From the NCBI RefSeq assembly GCF_900119845.1, contig NZ_FPKU01000002.1, forward strand, positions 529,381 to 593,380: a stretch of 64,000 nucleotides of DNA, written 5' to 3'. This document shows positions 9,416 through 17,186 of this stretch, piece after piece. This stretch comes from Devosia enhydra. Lineage in GTDB: Bacteria > Pseudomonadota > Alphaproteobacteria > Rhizobiales > Devosiaceae. The notes under the pieces were generated by a model. The model searched no databases. It saw nothing but the letters and a program-made list of their open reading frames with translations, and had not been told where the DNA came from. The translations under genes were made by a program, and so were the position numbers. The number at the start of each line of letters is the position of its first letter. The stretch's first letter is position 1.

Positions 9416-10777
9416 TCAGTTGTAGGCGCGCTCGCCATGGGTGGCGAGATCGAGACCGTCGCTCTCGGCCTGCTCGGAGACCCGAAGCCCGCCGAACAGC
9501 GCTTTGACGATCAAGAGCGCCACGAGGGTGACGACGGCCGACCACACCACGGCGATGACCACGGCGGTGATCTGGGTCACGAGCTGGCTGCCCATCGCAT
9601 AGCCATCGAGCGGGTAGCCGCCGAGCGAGGGGCTCGCCACGATGGCCGTGCCGATGGCGCCCACGATGCCGCCGACGCCATGGATGCCGAAGACATCGAG
9701 GCTGTCGTCATATTTCAGCATCGGCTTGAGGGTGATGACCGCCCAGAGGCAGACGACGCCGGCCACGGCACCGAGGACAATTGCGCCCATGGTGCCCGAA
9801 AAGCCGGCCGCCGGGGTGATGGCCACGAGGCCGGCCACCGCGCCCGATGCCGCGCCCAGAAGGCTGGCATGGCCGCGCAGCACCTTTTCGGCCAGGGCCC
9901 AGGCCAGGGCCGCCGCCGCCGGGGCGGTGATGGTGTTGAGGAAGGCCTGCGCCGTCAGCCCGTTGGCCTCGAGGTTGGAGCCGGCATTGAAGCCGAACCA
10001 GCCCACCCACAGCAGGCAGGCGCCGATGAAGGTGAAGGGCAGGTTGTGGGGCGGCTGCGGCTCCTTGAGGAAGCCCCGGCGCGGCCCAAGCACGATGCAG
10101 GCGACAAGGGCTGCGACGCCCGAATTGATGTGCACCACCGTGCCGCCGGCAAAGTCATAGGCGCCCATGCCAAAGAGCAGGCCCGGACCGGCCCAGACCA
10201 TGTGGGCGATGGGCAGGTAGGAGAAGGTGAACCAGAGGGCGAGGAAGGCCATGACCGCGCCGAACTTCATGCGCTCGGCGATGGCGCCGGTGATCAGCGT
10301 GGCGGTGATGGCCGCAAACGTGAGCTGGAAGCACACGAACACGAGCTCGGGCAGCTCGAAGGCCGCCGAGAAGGTGGGGGAGGTGCTGTCGGGCGTGACG
10401 CCGGCGAGGAAGAGCTTGGAGAGATCCCCGATAAAGGCCGAAAGGCCGCCCTCGCTGGGGCCGGCAAAGGCCAGCGAATAGCCGTAGATCACCCACAAGA
10501 GCGCGATCATGGCGAAGCCCGCCAGCACCTGGGTGAGGATCGAGAGCATGTTCTTGGAGCGCACCAGGCCGCCATAGAACAGCGCGAGGCCGGGGATGGT
10601 CATCAGGATGACGAGCAGGGTGCACACCAGCATCCAGGCCGTGTCGCCCTTGTCGATGACAGGCACGACGGCGGCGGCGGCCTCGGCCGCGGGGGCGGAG
10701 GCTTCCTGCCCCAGAGCGGGCAGGGTCAGGGCCGCAAGCCCCGCGCCCACGCCCAGAAGGGTCTTGGTTTTGAACAT
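9416..10777 (-). CDS. amtB: Ammonium transporter (first, left-hand copy)
   Basis: Amt proteins are trimeric inner-membrane channels that import ammonium. The product is 453 aa with a cleavable-type leader (MFKTKTLLGVGAGLAAL...ALGQEA), then hallmark segments IPGLALFYGGLVRSKN, AHMVWAGPG, DFAGGTVVHINSG and WVGWFGFNAGSN. Start 10777 has a GGAG nine bases upstream. It is the second gene of a glnK-amtB operon, 26 bases after glnK; PII proteins of the GlnK type plug the paired channel when nitrogen is ample. Compared with the other transporter at 11533 it differs clearly in sequence and has a longer Ala/Glu-rich segment after the leader. Confidence 0.95.
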   Translation of the reverse strand: MFKTKTLLGVGAGLAALTLPALGQEASAPAAEAAAAVVPVIDKGDTAWMLVCTLLVILMTIPGLALFYGGLVRSKNMLSILTQVLAGFAMIALLWVIYGYSLAFAGPSEGGLSAFIGDLSKLFLAGVTPDSTSPTFSAAFELPELVFVCFQLTFAAITATLITGAIAERMKFGAVMAFLALWFTFSYLPIAHMVWAGPGLLFGMGAYDFAGGTVVHINSGVAALVACIVLGPRRGFLKEPQPPHNLPFTFIGACLLWVGWFGFNAGSNLEANGLTAQAFLNTITAPAAAALAWALAEKVLRGHASLLGAASGAVAGLVAITPAAGFSGTMGAIVLGAVAGVVCLWAVITLKPMLKYDDSLDVFGIHGVGGIVGAIGTAIVASPSLGGYPLDGYAMGSQLVTQITAVVIAVVWSAVVTLVALLIVKALFGGLRVSEQAESDGLDLATHGERAYN

Positions 10778-10803
10778 AGCAAGAGAACTCCGGATAGGAA
10801 GCA

Positions 10804-11142
10804 TCAGAGGGCGGAGGCGCCGGTTTCGCCGGTGCGGATGCGGGTGACGGCGAGGAGGTCGAAGACGAAGATCTTGCCGTCCCCGATGCGGCCGGTCTGG
10901 GCGGCCTCGCGGATGGCGGAGACCACGGCGTCGGACTGGGCCTCGTCGACGGCGATCTCGACCTTGAGCTTGGGGAGGAAATGCACGGCGTATTCGGTGC
11001 CGCGATAGATCTCGGAATGGCCCTTCTGGCGGCCATAGCCCTTCACTTCCGTGACGGTCATGCCATGGACGTCGAGGGAGTTGAGGGCCTGCCGCACCTC
11101 CTCGAGCCGGGACGGCTTTATGATGGCGACGACGAACTTCAT
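10804..11142 (-). CDS. glnK: Nitrogen regulatory protein PII (first copy)
   Basis: PII proteins sense 2-oxoglutarate, ATP/ADP and, through uridylylation, glutamine. The 112-residue product has the uridylylation site Y51 in the T-loop (SEIYRGTEYAVHF) and the C-terminal signature IGDGKIFVFDLL. It leads the operon with amtB at 9416. It differs from the second glnK (12948-13286) at only residues 3 and 4, with about ten base differences in 339, none in the last half of the gene. A sigma-54-like promoter lies about 40 bases upstream. GlnK is inferred from linkage to amtB. Confidence 0.96.
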   Translation of the reverse strand: MKFVVAIIKPSRLEEVRQALNSLDVHGMTVTEVKGYGRQKGHSEIYRGTEYAVHFLPKLKVEIAVDEAQSDAVVSAIREAAQTGRIGDGKIFVFDLLAVTRIRTGETGASAL

Positions 11143-11180
11143 GGATGCCTCGCAGGTGGCGGTTTGGTCGACTTCAGAGA

Positions 11181-11196
11181 GTCAAGCCGCGTGCCA
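11181..11196 (-). promoter_or_regulatory. Sigma-54-type promoter for glnK-amtB (first operon)
   Basis: The minus strand reads TGGCACG, four bases, then TTGAC, which matches the -24/-12 consensus TGGCAC-N5-TTGC with one deviation at the -12 element. It predicts an untranslated leader of roughly 28 bases before the glnK ATG at 11142. A matching element precedes the other glnK. An NtrC site was not convincingly found. Confidence 0.75.
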
Positions 11197-11372
11197 GTTC
11201 GTGCCGAGGCGAATTTGCGTTGAGAGTCAGGGCCTTGCCCATCGCGGCTGCAGGAGGCGCGCGAGGCGGGCATTGGCGCGCCTAAATATTGGGCAATTCG
11301 GCAAGCGTTTGCCGCTCATTTGGGCGGCAGACGGAGGCTGGCTCCGGTCGGTCCGGGGCGCTTGGCGGGGGT

Positions 11373-11437
11373 GTGCAGCCCATGCGGTTTGCGAGTGGGA
11401 AGCCTCTGTGGCGGGCCAAGAGGAGCATGGGCTGCAC
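11373..11437. repeat. Inverted repeat with 13-base arms
   Basis: Perfect arms GTGCAGCCCATGC (11373-11385) and its reverse complement (11425-11437) enclose 39 bases. It sits in the 390-base gap between amtB (second copy) and the first glnK, which otherwise holds the sigma-54 promoter and two tight hairpins but no gene. Confidence 0.8.
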
Positions 11438-11459
11438 GCCGCCGGCAAGCGGCAGGGTT

Positions 11460-11518
11460 GGGTCCGGCAGCGTGCCGGACCCGGAGGCGGAGATCGGCAG
11501 CCCGGCACGATGCCGGGC
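11460..11518. repeat. Two adjacent extragenic hairpins
   Basis: The first hairpin (11460-11482) has 10-base arms GGGTCCGGCA/TGCCGGACCC with a three-base loop. The second (11500-11518) has 8-base arms GCCCGGCA/TGCCGGGC with loop CGA. Both share the CCGGCA core and lack a T run, so they resemble alphaproteobacterial extragenic palindromes rather than classic terminators. They could still protect or end the amtB transcript that stops at 11533. Confidence 0.75.
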
Positions 11519-11532
11519 CACCAGGGTCGATA

Positions 11533-12921
11533 TCACCTGAACTCGGGATAGGCCTCGATGCCGACTTCGGCCTTGTCGAGCCCAAGTTCCTCATCTTCCT
11601 CGCTCGGACGCAGGCCGATGGTGGCCTTGATGATGAACCAGACCACGAAGCTGACGACGAAGACGAAGACGCCCACGATGACGATGGAGATCAGCTGGTT
11701 GATGAGGTTGGCCTCGCCATTGGTGAAGACCACGGCGATGGTGCCCCAGATGCCGGCGAAGAGGTGGACGGGGATGGCGCCCACCACGTCGTCGATCTTG
11801 AACCGGTCGAGCAGCGGCACGGCGAAGACCACGATGATGCCGCCCACGCCGCCGATCAGCATGGCAGTGCCAAGGCCCGGCGTCAGCGGTTCGGCCGTGA
11901 TCGAGACGAGGCCCGCCAGCGCGCCGTTGATCACGAAGGTCAGGTCGACCTTCTTGTAGACGATTGCGGCACAGACCATGGCGGCAAGGGCACCGCCCAC
12001 GGCGCCGGCATTGGTGTTGGCCATGATGCGGCCGACATCGGCAACATCACCCACCGAGCCCATGGCCAGCTGCGAGGCGCCGTTGAAGCCGAACCAGCCG
12101 AGCCAGAGGATGAACATGCCCAGCGTCGCCAGCGGCATGGACGAACCCGGCATGGCGTTGACCGTGCCATTGGCGTTGTACTTGCCCCGACGCGCGCCCA
12201 GCAGGATGGCGCCGGCGAGCGCCGCCCAGCCACCCACCGAGTGAACCACCGTCGAACCGGCGAAATCGAGGAAGCCGAACTGGGTATCGAGGAAGCCGCC
12301 GCCCCACTTCCAGGAGGCCTGGATGGGGTAGATCAGCCCGGTCAGGACGACCGTGAAGATCAGGAACGGCCAGATGCGGATGCGTTCGGCCAGCGTGCCC
12401 GAGACGATGGAGGCGGCGGTGGCGCAGAACATCACCTGGAAGAAGAAATCCGAGCTGGTGGCGGCATAGGAGATGTCGCTCGCCTGCTCGGCGGTGATGC
12501 CGACCGCTTCGAGGATGGCGATGCCGAAGGCGCCGAGATAGCCGCCCCCATCGGAGGTGCCGATCAACCAGTTGTCGCCCGGATACATGAGGTTGTAGCC
12601 GATGAGGTAATACATCAGCACCGCCACCCCGAAGAGCGAGATGTTCTTCAAGAGCTGCATGGAGACGTTCTTGGTGCGCACCATGCCCGCTTCGACCATG
12701 GCGAAGCCGGCCGCCATGAAGAACACGAGGAAGCCGCCGATCAGCATCAGCAGCGAATTGAGAATGAACACCACATCGACCGACACGCCGGTGAGCACGG
12801 CTTCGGCGGCTTCGGCAGCCTCGGCGGGGGCAGTGGCCTCCTGGGCGAGGACGGGGAAGGCAAGGACGAGAGAAGCCAGCGCCGCAGTGCCGCAGAGCTT
12901 CGGGGAAAACTTGGAAATCAT
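11533..12921 (-). CDS. amtB: Ammonium transporter (second, right-hand copy)
   Basis: A second Amt-family channel, 462 aa. It has a signal-type leader (MISKFSPKLCGTAALASL...PVLAQEA), then FFMAAGFAMVEAGMVRTKN, the segment DFAGSTVVHSVGGWAAL, and WLGWFGFNGAS. Start 12921 has GGAG nine bases upstream and lies 26 bases after glnK. It belongs to a different Amt subgroup from the transporter at 9416: it carries VVHSVGG rather than VVHINSG and ends in an acidic tail (EEDEELGLDKAEVGIEAYP). The two operons therefore pair one PII sequence with two distinct channels. Confidence 0.95.
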   Translation of the reverse strand: MISKFSPKLCGTAALASLVLAFPVLAQEATAPAEAAEAAEAVLTGVSVDVVFILNSLLMLIGGFLVFFMAAGFAMVEAGMVRTKNVSMQLLKNISLFGVAVLMYYLIGYNLMYPGDNWLIGTSDGGGYLGAFGIAILEAVGITAEQASDISYAATSSDFFFQVMFCATAASIVSGTLAERIRIWPFLIFTVVLTGLIYPIQASWKWGGGFLDTQFGFLDFAGSTVVHSVGGWAALAGAILLGARRGKYNANGTVNAMPGSSMPLATLGMFILWLGWFGFNGASQLAMGSVGDVADVGRIMANTNAGAVGGALAAMVCAAIVYKKVDLTFVINGALAGLVSITAEPLTPGLGTAMLIGGVGGIIVVFAVPLLDRFKIDDVVGAIPVHLFAGIWGTIAVVFTNGEANLINQLISIVIVGVFVFVVSFVVWFIIKATIGLRPSEEDEELGLDKAEVGIEAYPEFR

Positions 12922-12947
12922 CGCAGGAACTCCGTGATGGTGCGGCA

Positions 12948-13286
12948 TCAGAGGGCGGAGGCGCCGGTTTCGCCGGTGCGGATGCGGGTGACGGCGAGGA
13001 GGTCGAAGACGAAGATCTTGCCGTCCCCGATGCGGCCGGTCTGGGCGGCCTCGCGGATGGCGGAGACCACGGCGTCGGACTGGGCCTCGTCGACGGCGAT
13101 CTCGACCTTGAGCTTGGGCAGGAAGTGCACGGCATATTCGGTGCCGCGATAGATCTCGGAATGGCCCTTCTGGCGGCCATAGCCCTTCACTTCCGTGACG
13201 GTCATGCCATGGACGTCGAGGGAGTTGAGGGCCTGCCGCACCTCCTCGAGCCGCGATGGTTTGATGATGGCGACGATAAGCTTCAT
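12948..13286 (-). CDS. glnK: Nitrogen regulatory protein PII (second copy)
   Basis: A 112-residue PII protein identical to the first glnK product except for L3 and I4. It has the same T-loop tyrosine Y51 and C-terminal signature. It heads the operon with amtB at 11533. The near identity runs from the stop codon through most of the gene and then decays at the 5' end, which suggests duplication followed by gene conversion. A sigma-54-like promoter lies upstream at 13334-13349. Confidence 0.96.
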   Translation of the reverse strand: MKLIVAIIKPSRLEEVRQALNSLDVHGMTVTEVKGYGRQKGHSEIYRGTEYAVHFLPKLKVEIAVDEAQSDAVVSAIREAAQTGRIGDGKIFVFDLLAVTRIRTGETGASAL

Positions 13287-13333
13287 GGGCGCCCCTTTCC
13301 TTCTGCTGTCGGTCCTTGTGTCGCCGTTGCAGA

Positions 13334-13349
13334 GTCAAGTGCCGTGCCA
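13334..13349 (-). promoter_or_regulatory. Sigma-54-type promoter for glnK-amtB (second operon)
   Basis: The minus strand reads TGGCACG, four bases, then TTGAC, the same -24/-12 pattern as at 11181-11196 and again with A rather than C in the -12 box. The leader before the ATG at 13286 would be about 36 bases. Confidence 0.75.
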
Positions 13350-13575
13350 AACTGTCGAGAAAGTTAGCAAGTCACTGTCGGTAAAGAGTTTTTTCTTCCA
13401 AAGGCGCTGGATCCGTCGACAGGCCATCACTATCGCCGACCGCAAAATGATGAAAAAATGCGCGATGATCGGACTGTAGCTGATATTTTGAGCAGATGCC
13501 GTGCGTCACCGCGTGCCTTGCACCGGCCCCGGCAAAGCGCGACATAGAAGGCGATTTCCAGTTAACGAGGACGCC

Positions 13576-14817
13576 ATGCCGGCCAACACCGATGCAGACT
13601 ATGATGTCGCGATCGTCGGCGGCGGGCCGGTGGGCCTGGCGCTCGCCATCGCGCTGGCGGACGGCATGGACGGTATCCGCATCGCGCTGCTCGACCGGCG
13701 CCCGCTTTCGGTGCCGCGCGACCAGCGAGCCTCGACCATCGCGGCGGGCGTACGCAAGGTGCTCGACGGGCTCGGCGTCTGGCCCGGCGTTGCGGGCGTG
13801 GCCTCGCCGGTGCGGGCCATGCGCATCACCGATTCGGGGACGGGTGATATCGCCCGGCCACTCTTCTTGAGCTTTTCGGGCGATGTCGCGCCCGGCGAAC
13901 CCTTCGCGCATCTGGTGCCCAATACCGCGCTGGCCGAAGCGCTCTTGGCGCGGCTTGGCGACAGGGCCGAGATCATCGCACCGGTCACCATCGCGGGCTT
14001 TGCCGCGGACCGGCAGCGGGGCCGCCTGACGCTGGCGGATGGCCGGACGATTTCGGCCGCGCTGGTGGTCGCCGCCGATGGCGCGATGTCGGGCCTGCGC
14101 GGCATGGCCGGCATCGGGGTCGTGACCCATGACTATAGGCAGACGGGGCTGGTGGCCACTATCGGCCATGAGCACGACCATGAGGGCATTGCCTATGAGC
14201 ATTTCCGCCCCGCAGGTCCGTTTGCCAGCCTGCCGCTGCTCGATAGTGACGGGCGCGGCCTGCGCTCGTCGCTGGTGTGGACCGAAAGCGCACCCGAAGC
14301 AGCGCGGCTCGCGGCGCTGCCACTCGCGGAGGCCGCATCGGCCATCGAGGCGGCCATGGGCTCGGCGCTCGGCGCGGTGACGCTCGAGGGCGCGCTGCAA
14401 TCCTATCCGCTGCGACTGATCCTTGCCCGCAGTTTCATTGCCGAGCGCCTGGCGCTGGTGGGCGATGCCGCCCATGTGGTGCACCCCATCGCGGGGCAGG
14501 GGCTCAATCTGGGGCTGAAGGATGTCGCGGCGCTGGCCGAGACGGTGCTCGATGCCCTGCGGCTGGGGCTCGACCCCGGCCAGGCCGATACGCTCGAGCG
14601 CTACCAGCGCTGGCGCAGGCTCGATACCGCGCTGATGGCCATGGTGACAGACGGGATGAACCGGCTGTTTTCCAACGATGTCGCGCCGTTGCGCGCCATC
14701 CGCGACCTGGGGCTCGGGGTGGTGGACCGGTTGCCGCCGGTCAAGGGCGCGCTGATGGCGCGGGCGGCCGGCCTCGACGCGCAGGGGCCGCGGCTGCTGC
14801 GGGGCCTGCCGGCCTAA
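13576..14817 (+). CDS. UbiH/VisC-family FAD-dependent monooxygenase
   Basis: A flavoprotein hydroxylase of the UbiH/UbiF/UbiL group, probably acting in ubiquinone ring hydroxylation. The 413-residue product has the FAD-binding GGGPVG motif near its N-terminus, the NAD(P)H-related DG motif (VVAADGAMSGLRG) and the second FAD motif GDAAHVVHPIAGQGLNLGLKD near residue 300. Start 13576 (MPANTDADYDV) is preceded by CGAGGA and matches the family better than the frame's upstream extension. It stands alone on the plus strand, and which ring position it hydroxylates cannot be told. Confidence 0.88.
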   Translation: MPANTDADYDVAIVGGGPVGLALAIALADGMDGIRIALLDRRPLSVPRDQRASTIAAGVRKVLDGLGVWPGVAGVASPVRAMRITDSGTGDIARPLFLSFSGDVAPGEPFAHLVPNTALAEALLARLGDRAEIIAPVTIAGFAADRQRGRLTLADGRTISAALVVAADGAMSGLRGMAGIGVVTHDYRQTGLVATIGHEHDHEGIAYEHFRPAGPFASLPLLDSDGRGLRSSLVWTESAPEAARLAALPLAEAASAIEAAMGSALGAVTLEGALQSYPLRLILARSFIAERLALVGDAAHVVHPIAGQGLNLGLKDVAALAETVLDALRLGLDPGQADTLERYQRWRRLDTALMAMVTDGMNRLFSNDVAPLRAIRDLGLGVVDRLPPVKGALMARAAGLDAQGPRLLRGLPA

Positions 14818-14834
14818 GAGGCAAGGGCTGACGA

Positions 14835-14882
14835 GGAGGACGGGGGCTCACGGGGAGGACGGGGGCTCACGGGGAGGACGGG
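14835..14882. repeat. 19-base tandem repeat across a stop codon
   Basis: Two and a half copies of the unit GGAGGACGGGGGCTCACGG are found. The repeat covers the last codons and the stop of the YcaR-like gene at 14867, so its PSSP tail is repeat-encoded. Confidence 0.8.
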
Positions 14883-15136
14883 CGGCGAGCGAGAAGCTGG
14901 CCGGTTTCGTCCTCGCTCAACTCCCGCGCCTCGTCGAGGCTGAGCAGCGGCACGCCCTGCCGGATGGGAAAGGCCAGCCGCGCTACCTGCGAGATCAGTT
15001 CGCGCCGATCCTGCGAGAGCGAGAGGCGCGTCTTGGTCAGGGGACAGACCAGCATTTCGAGCACGCGCGGATCGACCTGTCGCTCCATCTGCCGGTCCGG
15101 CTGGCGCGGCGGCTGACCGGTGTCGGGCACGTTCAT
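14867..15136 (-). CDS. Trm112/YcaR-family protein (UPF0434)
   Basis: A small protein of 89 aa with the Trm112p-like core ([14 protein letters not shown]...[13 protein letters not shown]). Bacterial YcaR proteins are poorly characterised and only one of the usual zinc cysteines is visible. The ATG overlaps the stop of the Lon-domain gene upstream by four bases (ATGA), so the two are translationally coupled. The N-terminus is longer than usual, and M17 is a possible later start. The last residues are encoded by a tandem repeat. Confidence 0.8.
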   Translation of the reverse strand: MNVPDTGQPPRQPDRQMERQVDPRVLEMLVCPLTKTRLSLSQDRRELISQVARLAFPIRQGVPLLSLDEARELSEDETGQLLARRPSSP

Positions 15137-15798
15137 TGCAGCGGAGCGGCGCCGGTGCCGCCGCGCGCCATCTCGTATTCGGCCATGGCGATGAGGGTTT
15201 CGGCCCGCTCGTTGAGGCTGGTGGCCTCGAGCAGCACCTGCTTTTCCGCCGGCCCGTAAGGGGAGACCATCGAGCAGAAATTGACGAGGTCGGCCGTGCC
15301 CGTCTGCTTGATCTCGTCCCAGTTGAGGTCGATCTCGGCGAAGGCGGCATAATCATGCATCATCTTGAGGAATTTGGCGCGATCGACCGCCTCCTCGCCA
15401 TGGGTGCGCTCGAAATCGCGCTCGAAACCGGACGTCTCGATCTCGACGACGCGATAGGGCAGGCTGAGCCGGCGCTCGGTTCTGACGCGGAAGCGGCAGA
15501 TGCCCGAGAGGATGACGAAATATCGCCCGTCCGGCTGCTCCTCGAAATGGGTGATGCGCCCGATGCAGCCGACCTCGCGCAGGGAGGCGCGGCCCTTCGG
15601 GCTTTCTTCATCCGTCTCGACCGGCTGGATGAGCCCGATGAGGCGATTGCCGGCCAGCGCATCATCGACCATGTCGATATAGCGGGGCTCGAAGATATTG
15701 AGCGGCCGTTGCCCGAACGGCAGCAGCAGCACGCCCGTCAACGGAAAGATCGGGAGCGTTTCGGGCAGGTCGGCGAGGCTTTCGGGGCGATGCGCCAT
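15133..15798 (-). CDS. Lon N-terminal (substrate-binding) domain protein
   Basis: A 221-residue protein consisting of the Lon protease N-terminal domain alone ([30 protein letters not shown] near the start), with no ATPase or protease domain. Such stand-alone LonN proteins are common in alphaproteobacteria, and their role in substrate recognition is only inferred. It lies between the thioredoxin-TPR gene (57 bases) and the YcaR-like gene (overlap), forming a small operon. Confidence 0.9.
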   Translation of the reverse strand: MAHRPESLADLPETLPIFPLTGVLLLPFGQRPLNIFEPRYIDMVDDALAGNRLIGLIQPVETDEESPKGRASLREVGCIGRITHFEEQPDGRYFVILSGICRFRVRTERRLSLPYRVVEIETSGFERDFERTHGEEAVDRAKFLKMMHDYAAFAEIDLNWDEIKQTGTADLVNFCSMVSPYGPAEKQVLLEATSLNERAETLIAMAEYEMARGGTGAAPLQ

Positions 15799-15855
15799 CA
15801 GGGTCCGATCGATACTGCAGGAGAGGCGCGAGCGCCCCTCACCGGGAAAGTGAGG

Positions 15856-16797
15856 TCAGGAAAAGAGAACCGCCGACAGCATCCGCCGGCCCTTGAGGGT
15901 GGCGGGATCCTTGGGGCCCCAGGCTTCGAAGAGTTCGAGCAGCTTCTTGCGCGCGCCATCCTCGTTCCAGGCGCGATCGCGCTTCATCAGCGCCACCAGC
16001 TGCTCTGCCGCCTCGATGCGGCGGCCCTCGGCATTGAGCACCACGGCGAGCTCGAAGCGGGCATCGTGATCATCGGGGTTGGCGGCGACGGCCTGTTCGA
16101 GCTCGGCCGATTCGGAGAGCTCGGCGGCCTCCTGCAAGAGGCGGATCGAGGCGATGGCGCCGAGGTAATCCTCGCCCTTGCGGTCGGCCTCGGGCACCAT
16201 GTCGAGGGCTTCCTGCGCCCGCTCGGGCTGGCCGGCGGCGAGATAGACCTTCGCCATGCCCACGAGCGCAGCCACGGTTTCGGGCGCGTGCTGGAGCACA
16301 AGGCCATAGATCTGCGCGGCGCGGTTGAGATCGCCGGCGGCGAGCGCCGCATGGGCGGCTTCGAGGGCCTGCTTGAGCTCCTCGTCGAGCCCGCCCGCGC
16401 CCTCGGCCGGCGGGGCCGCCGCAATGACGCGCTCGGCGAAGCGGCGCACTTCGCTTTCGGGCAGAGCGCCCATGAAGCCATCCACGGGACGGCCGCCGGC
16501 AAAGGCGAAGACGGCGGGAATGGACTGGATGCCCATCTGGCCGGCCAGCGCCTGATTCTCGTCGATATTGATCTTGACCAGCCGGATCTGCCCGGCCTTT
16601 TCCTTGACCACCTTTTCGAGCGCCGGGGTCAGCTGGCGGCAGGGCCCGCACCAGGGCGCCCAGAAATCGACCAGGACCGGAGCATCGCGCGAGGCATCGA
16701 TGACATCGGCCTTGAAGGCCGCGGTCGAGGAATCCTTGATCAGCCCCGCAGGTGCGGGCGCGGTGCTGCCATTGGGGGTCAAGCCATTGAGGTTCAT
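15856..16797 (-). CDS. Thioredoxin-TPR protein (CnoX/YbbN type)
   Basis: A 313-residue protein with an N-terminal thioredoxin domain followed by TPR-like helices from about residue 140. The redox site is WCGPC at C50-C53, so unlike E. coli CnoX (SxxC) it keeps both cysteines and may have real disulfide reductase activity. The cis-proline region IQSIPAVFAF is present. CnoX-type chaperedoxins protect proteins from overoxidation and pass clients to chaperones. It heads the operon with the Lon-domain and YcaR-like genes, and its promoter must lie near the tRNA-Gly promoter on the opposite strand. Confidence 0.92.
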   Translation of the reverse strand: MNLNGLTPNGSTAPAPAGLIKDSSTAAFKADVIDASRDAPVLVDFWAPWCGPCRQLTPALEKVVKEKAGQIRLVKINIDENQALAGQMGIQSIPAVFAFAGGRPVDGFMGALPESEVRRFAERVIAAAPPAEGAGGLDEELKQALEAAHAALAAGDLNRAAQIYGLVLQHAPETVAALVGMAKVYLAAGQPERAQEALDMVPEADRKGEDYLGAIASIRLLQEAAELSESAELEQAVAANPDDHDARFELAVVLNAEGRRIEAAEQLVALMKRDRAWNEDGARKKLLELFEAWGPKDPATLKGRRMLSAVLFS

Positions 16798-16893
16798 GTC
16801 GATCCTGGTCCTGTTCGGGGCCGTCCCCGTCCACCTGATAGGGCAGCCACGGACACCCCCTCATAGCCTTTTGCAAAGATGAGGAGAATGGGG

Positions 16894-16922
16894 TTGCAAT
16901 GCTCCGTGCGATTGGGCATATA
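16894..16922 (+). promoter_or_regulatory. Candidate promoter for tRNA-Gly
   Basis: TTGCAA and CATATA are separated by 17 bases, a plausible -35/-10 pair. Transcription would begin roughly 35 bases before the tRNA. It lies in a locally AT-richer stretch. Confidence 0.5.
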
Positions 16923-16966
16923 GGCGCGCGTCGGGGCGCTGCCAAGTGCAGTCGCCGATGTGGAGC

Positions 16967-17041
16967 GCGGGTGTAGCTCAGGGGTAGAGCATAACCTTGC
17001 CAAGGTTAGGGTCGTGGGTTCGAATCCCATCGCCCGCTCCA
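16967..17041 (+). tRNA. tRNA-Gly (anticodon GCC)
   Basis: A full cloverleaf can be drawn. The acceptor stem is GCGGGTG/CGCCCGC and the D arm is GCTC..GAGC. The anticodon stem TAACC/GGTTA carries loop TTGCCAA with anticodon GCC, and the T arm includes GGTTCGAATCC. The discriminator T and the CCA end are encoded. It reads glycine GGC/GGU codons. Confidence 0.97.
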
Positions 17042-17070
17042 ATATTCCGGTTCGGTGATCCGGGAGACAA

Positions 17071-17096
17071 AGGGCCGCGAGGCCCTTTTTGTTTTT
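17071..17096 (+). terminator. Rho-independent terminator after tRNA-Gly
   Basis: Stem AGGGCC/GGCCCT with loop GCGA is followed directly by TTTTGTTTTT, 30 bases past the tRNA end. Confidence 0.9.
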
Positions 17097-17186
17097 CTGC
17101 GCATTGTCGCGCATCTGTTGCCGCCAAACCCTGCCGCAGCTTTCGTGCGTCCGCTATCCTCTTGTGATTCAACGGATCAGCGATCG

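Noticed and set aside
11460-11518. Intrinsic terminator for the second amtB
   Set aside because: The hairpins are strong but lack a T run, so they are listed as extragenic palindromes instead.
9311-13152. Two long plus-strand frames opposite the glnK-amtB operons
   Set aside because: Both are antisense to well-recognised genes and share an identical tail only because the glnK genes are duplicated.
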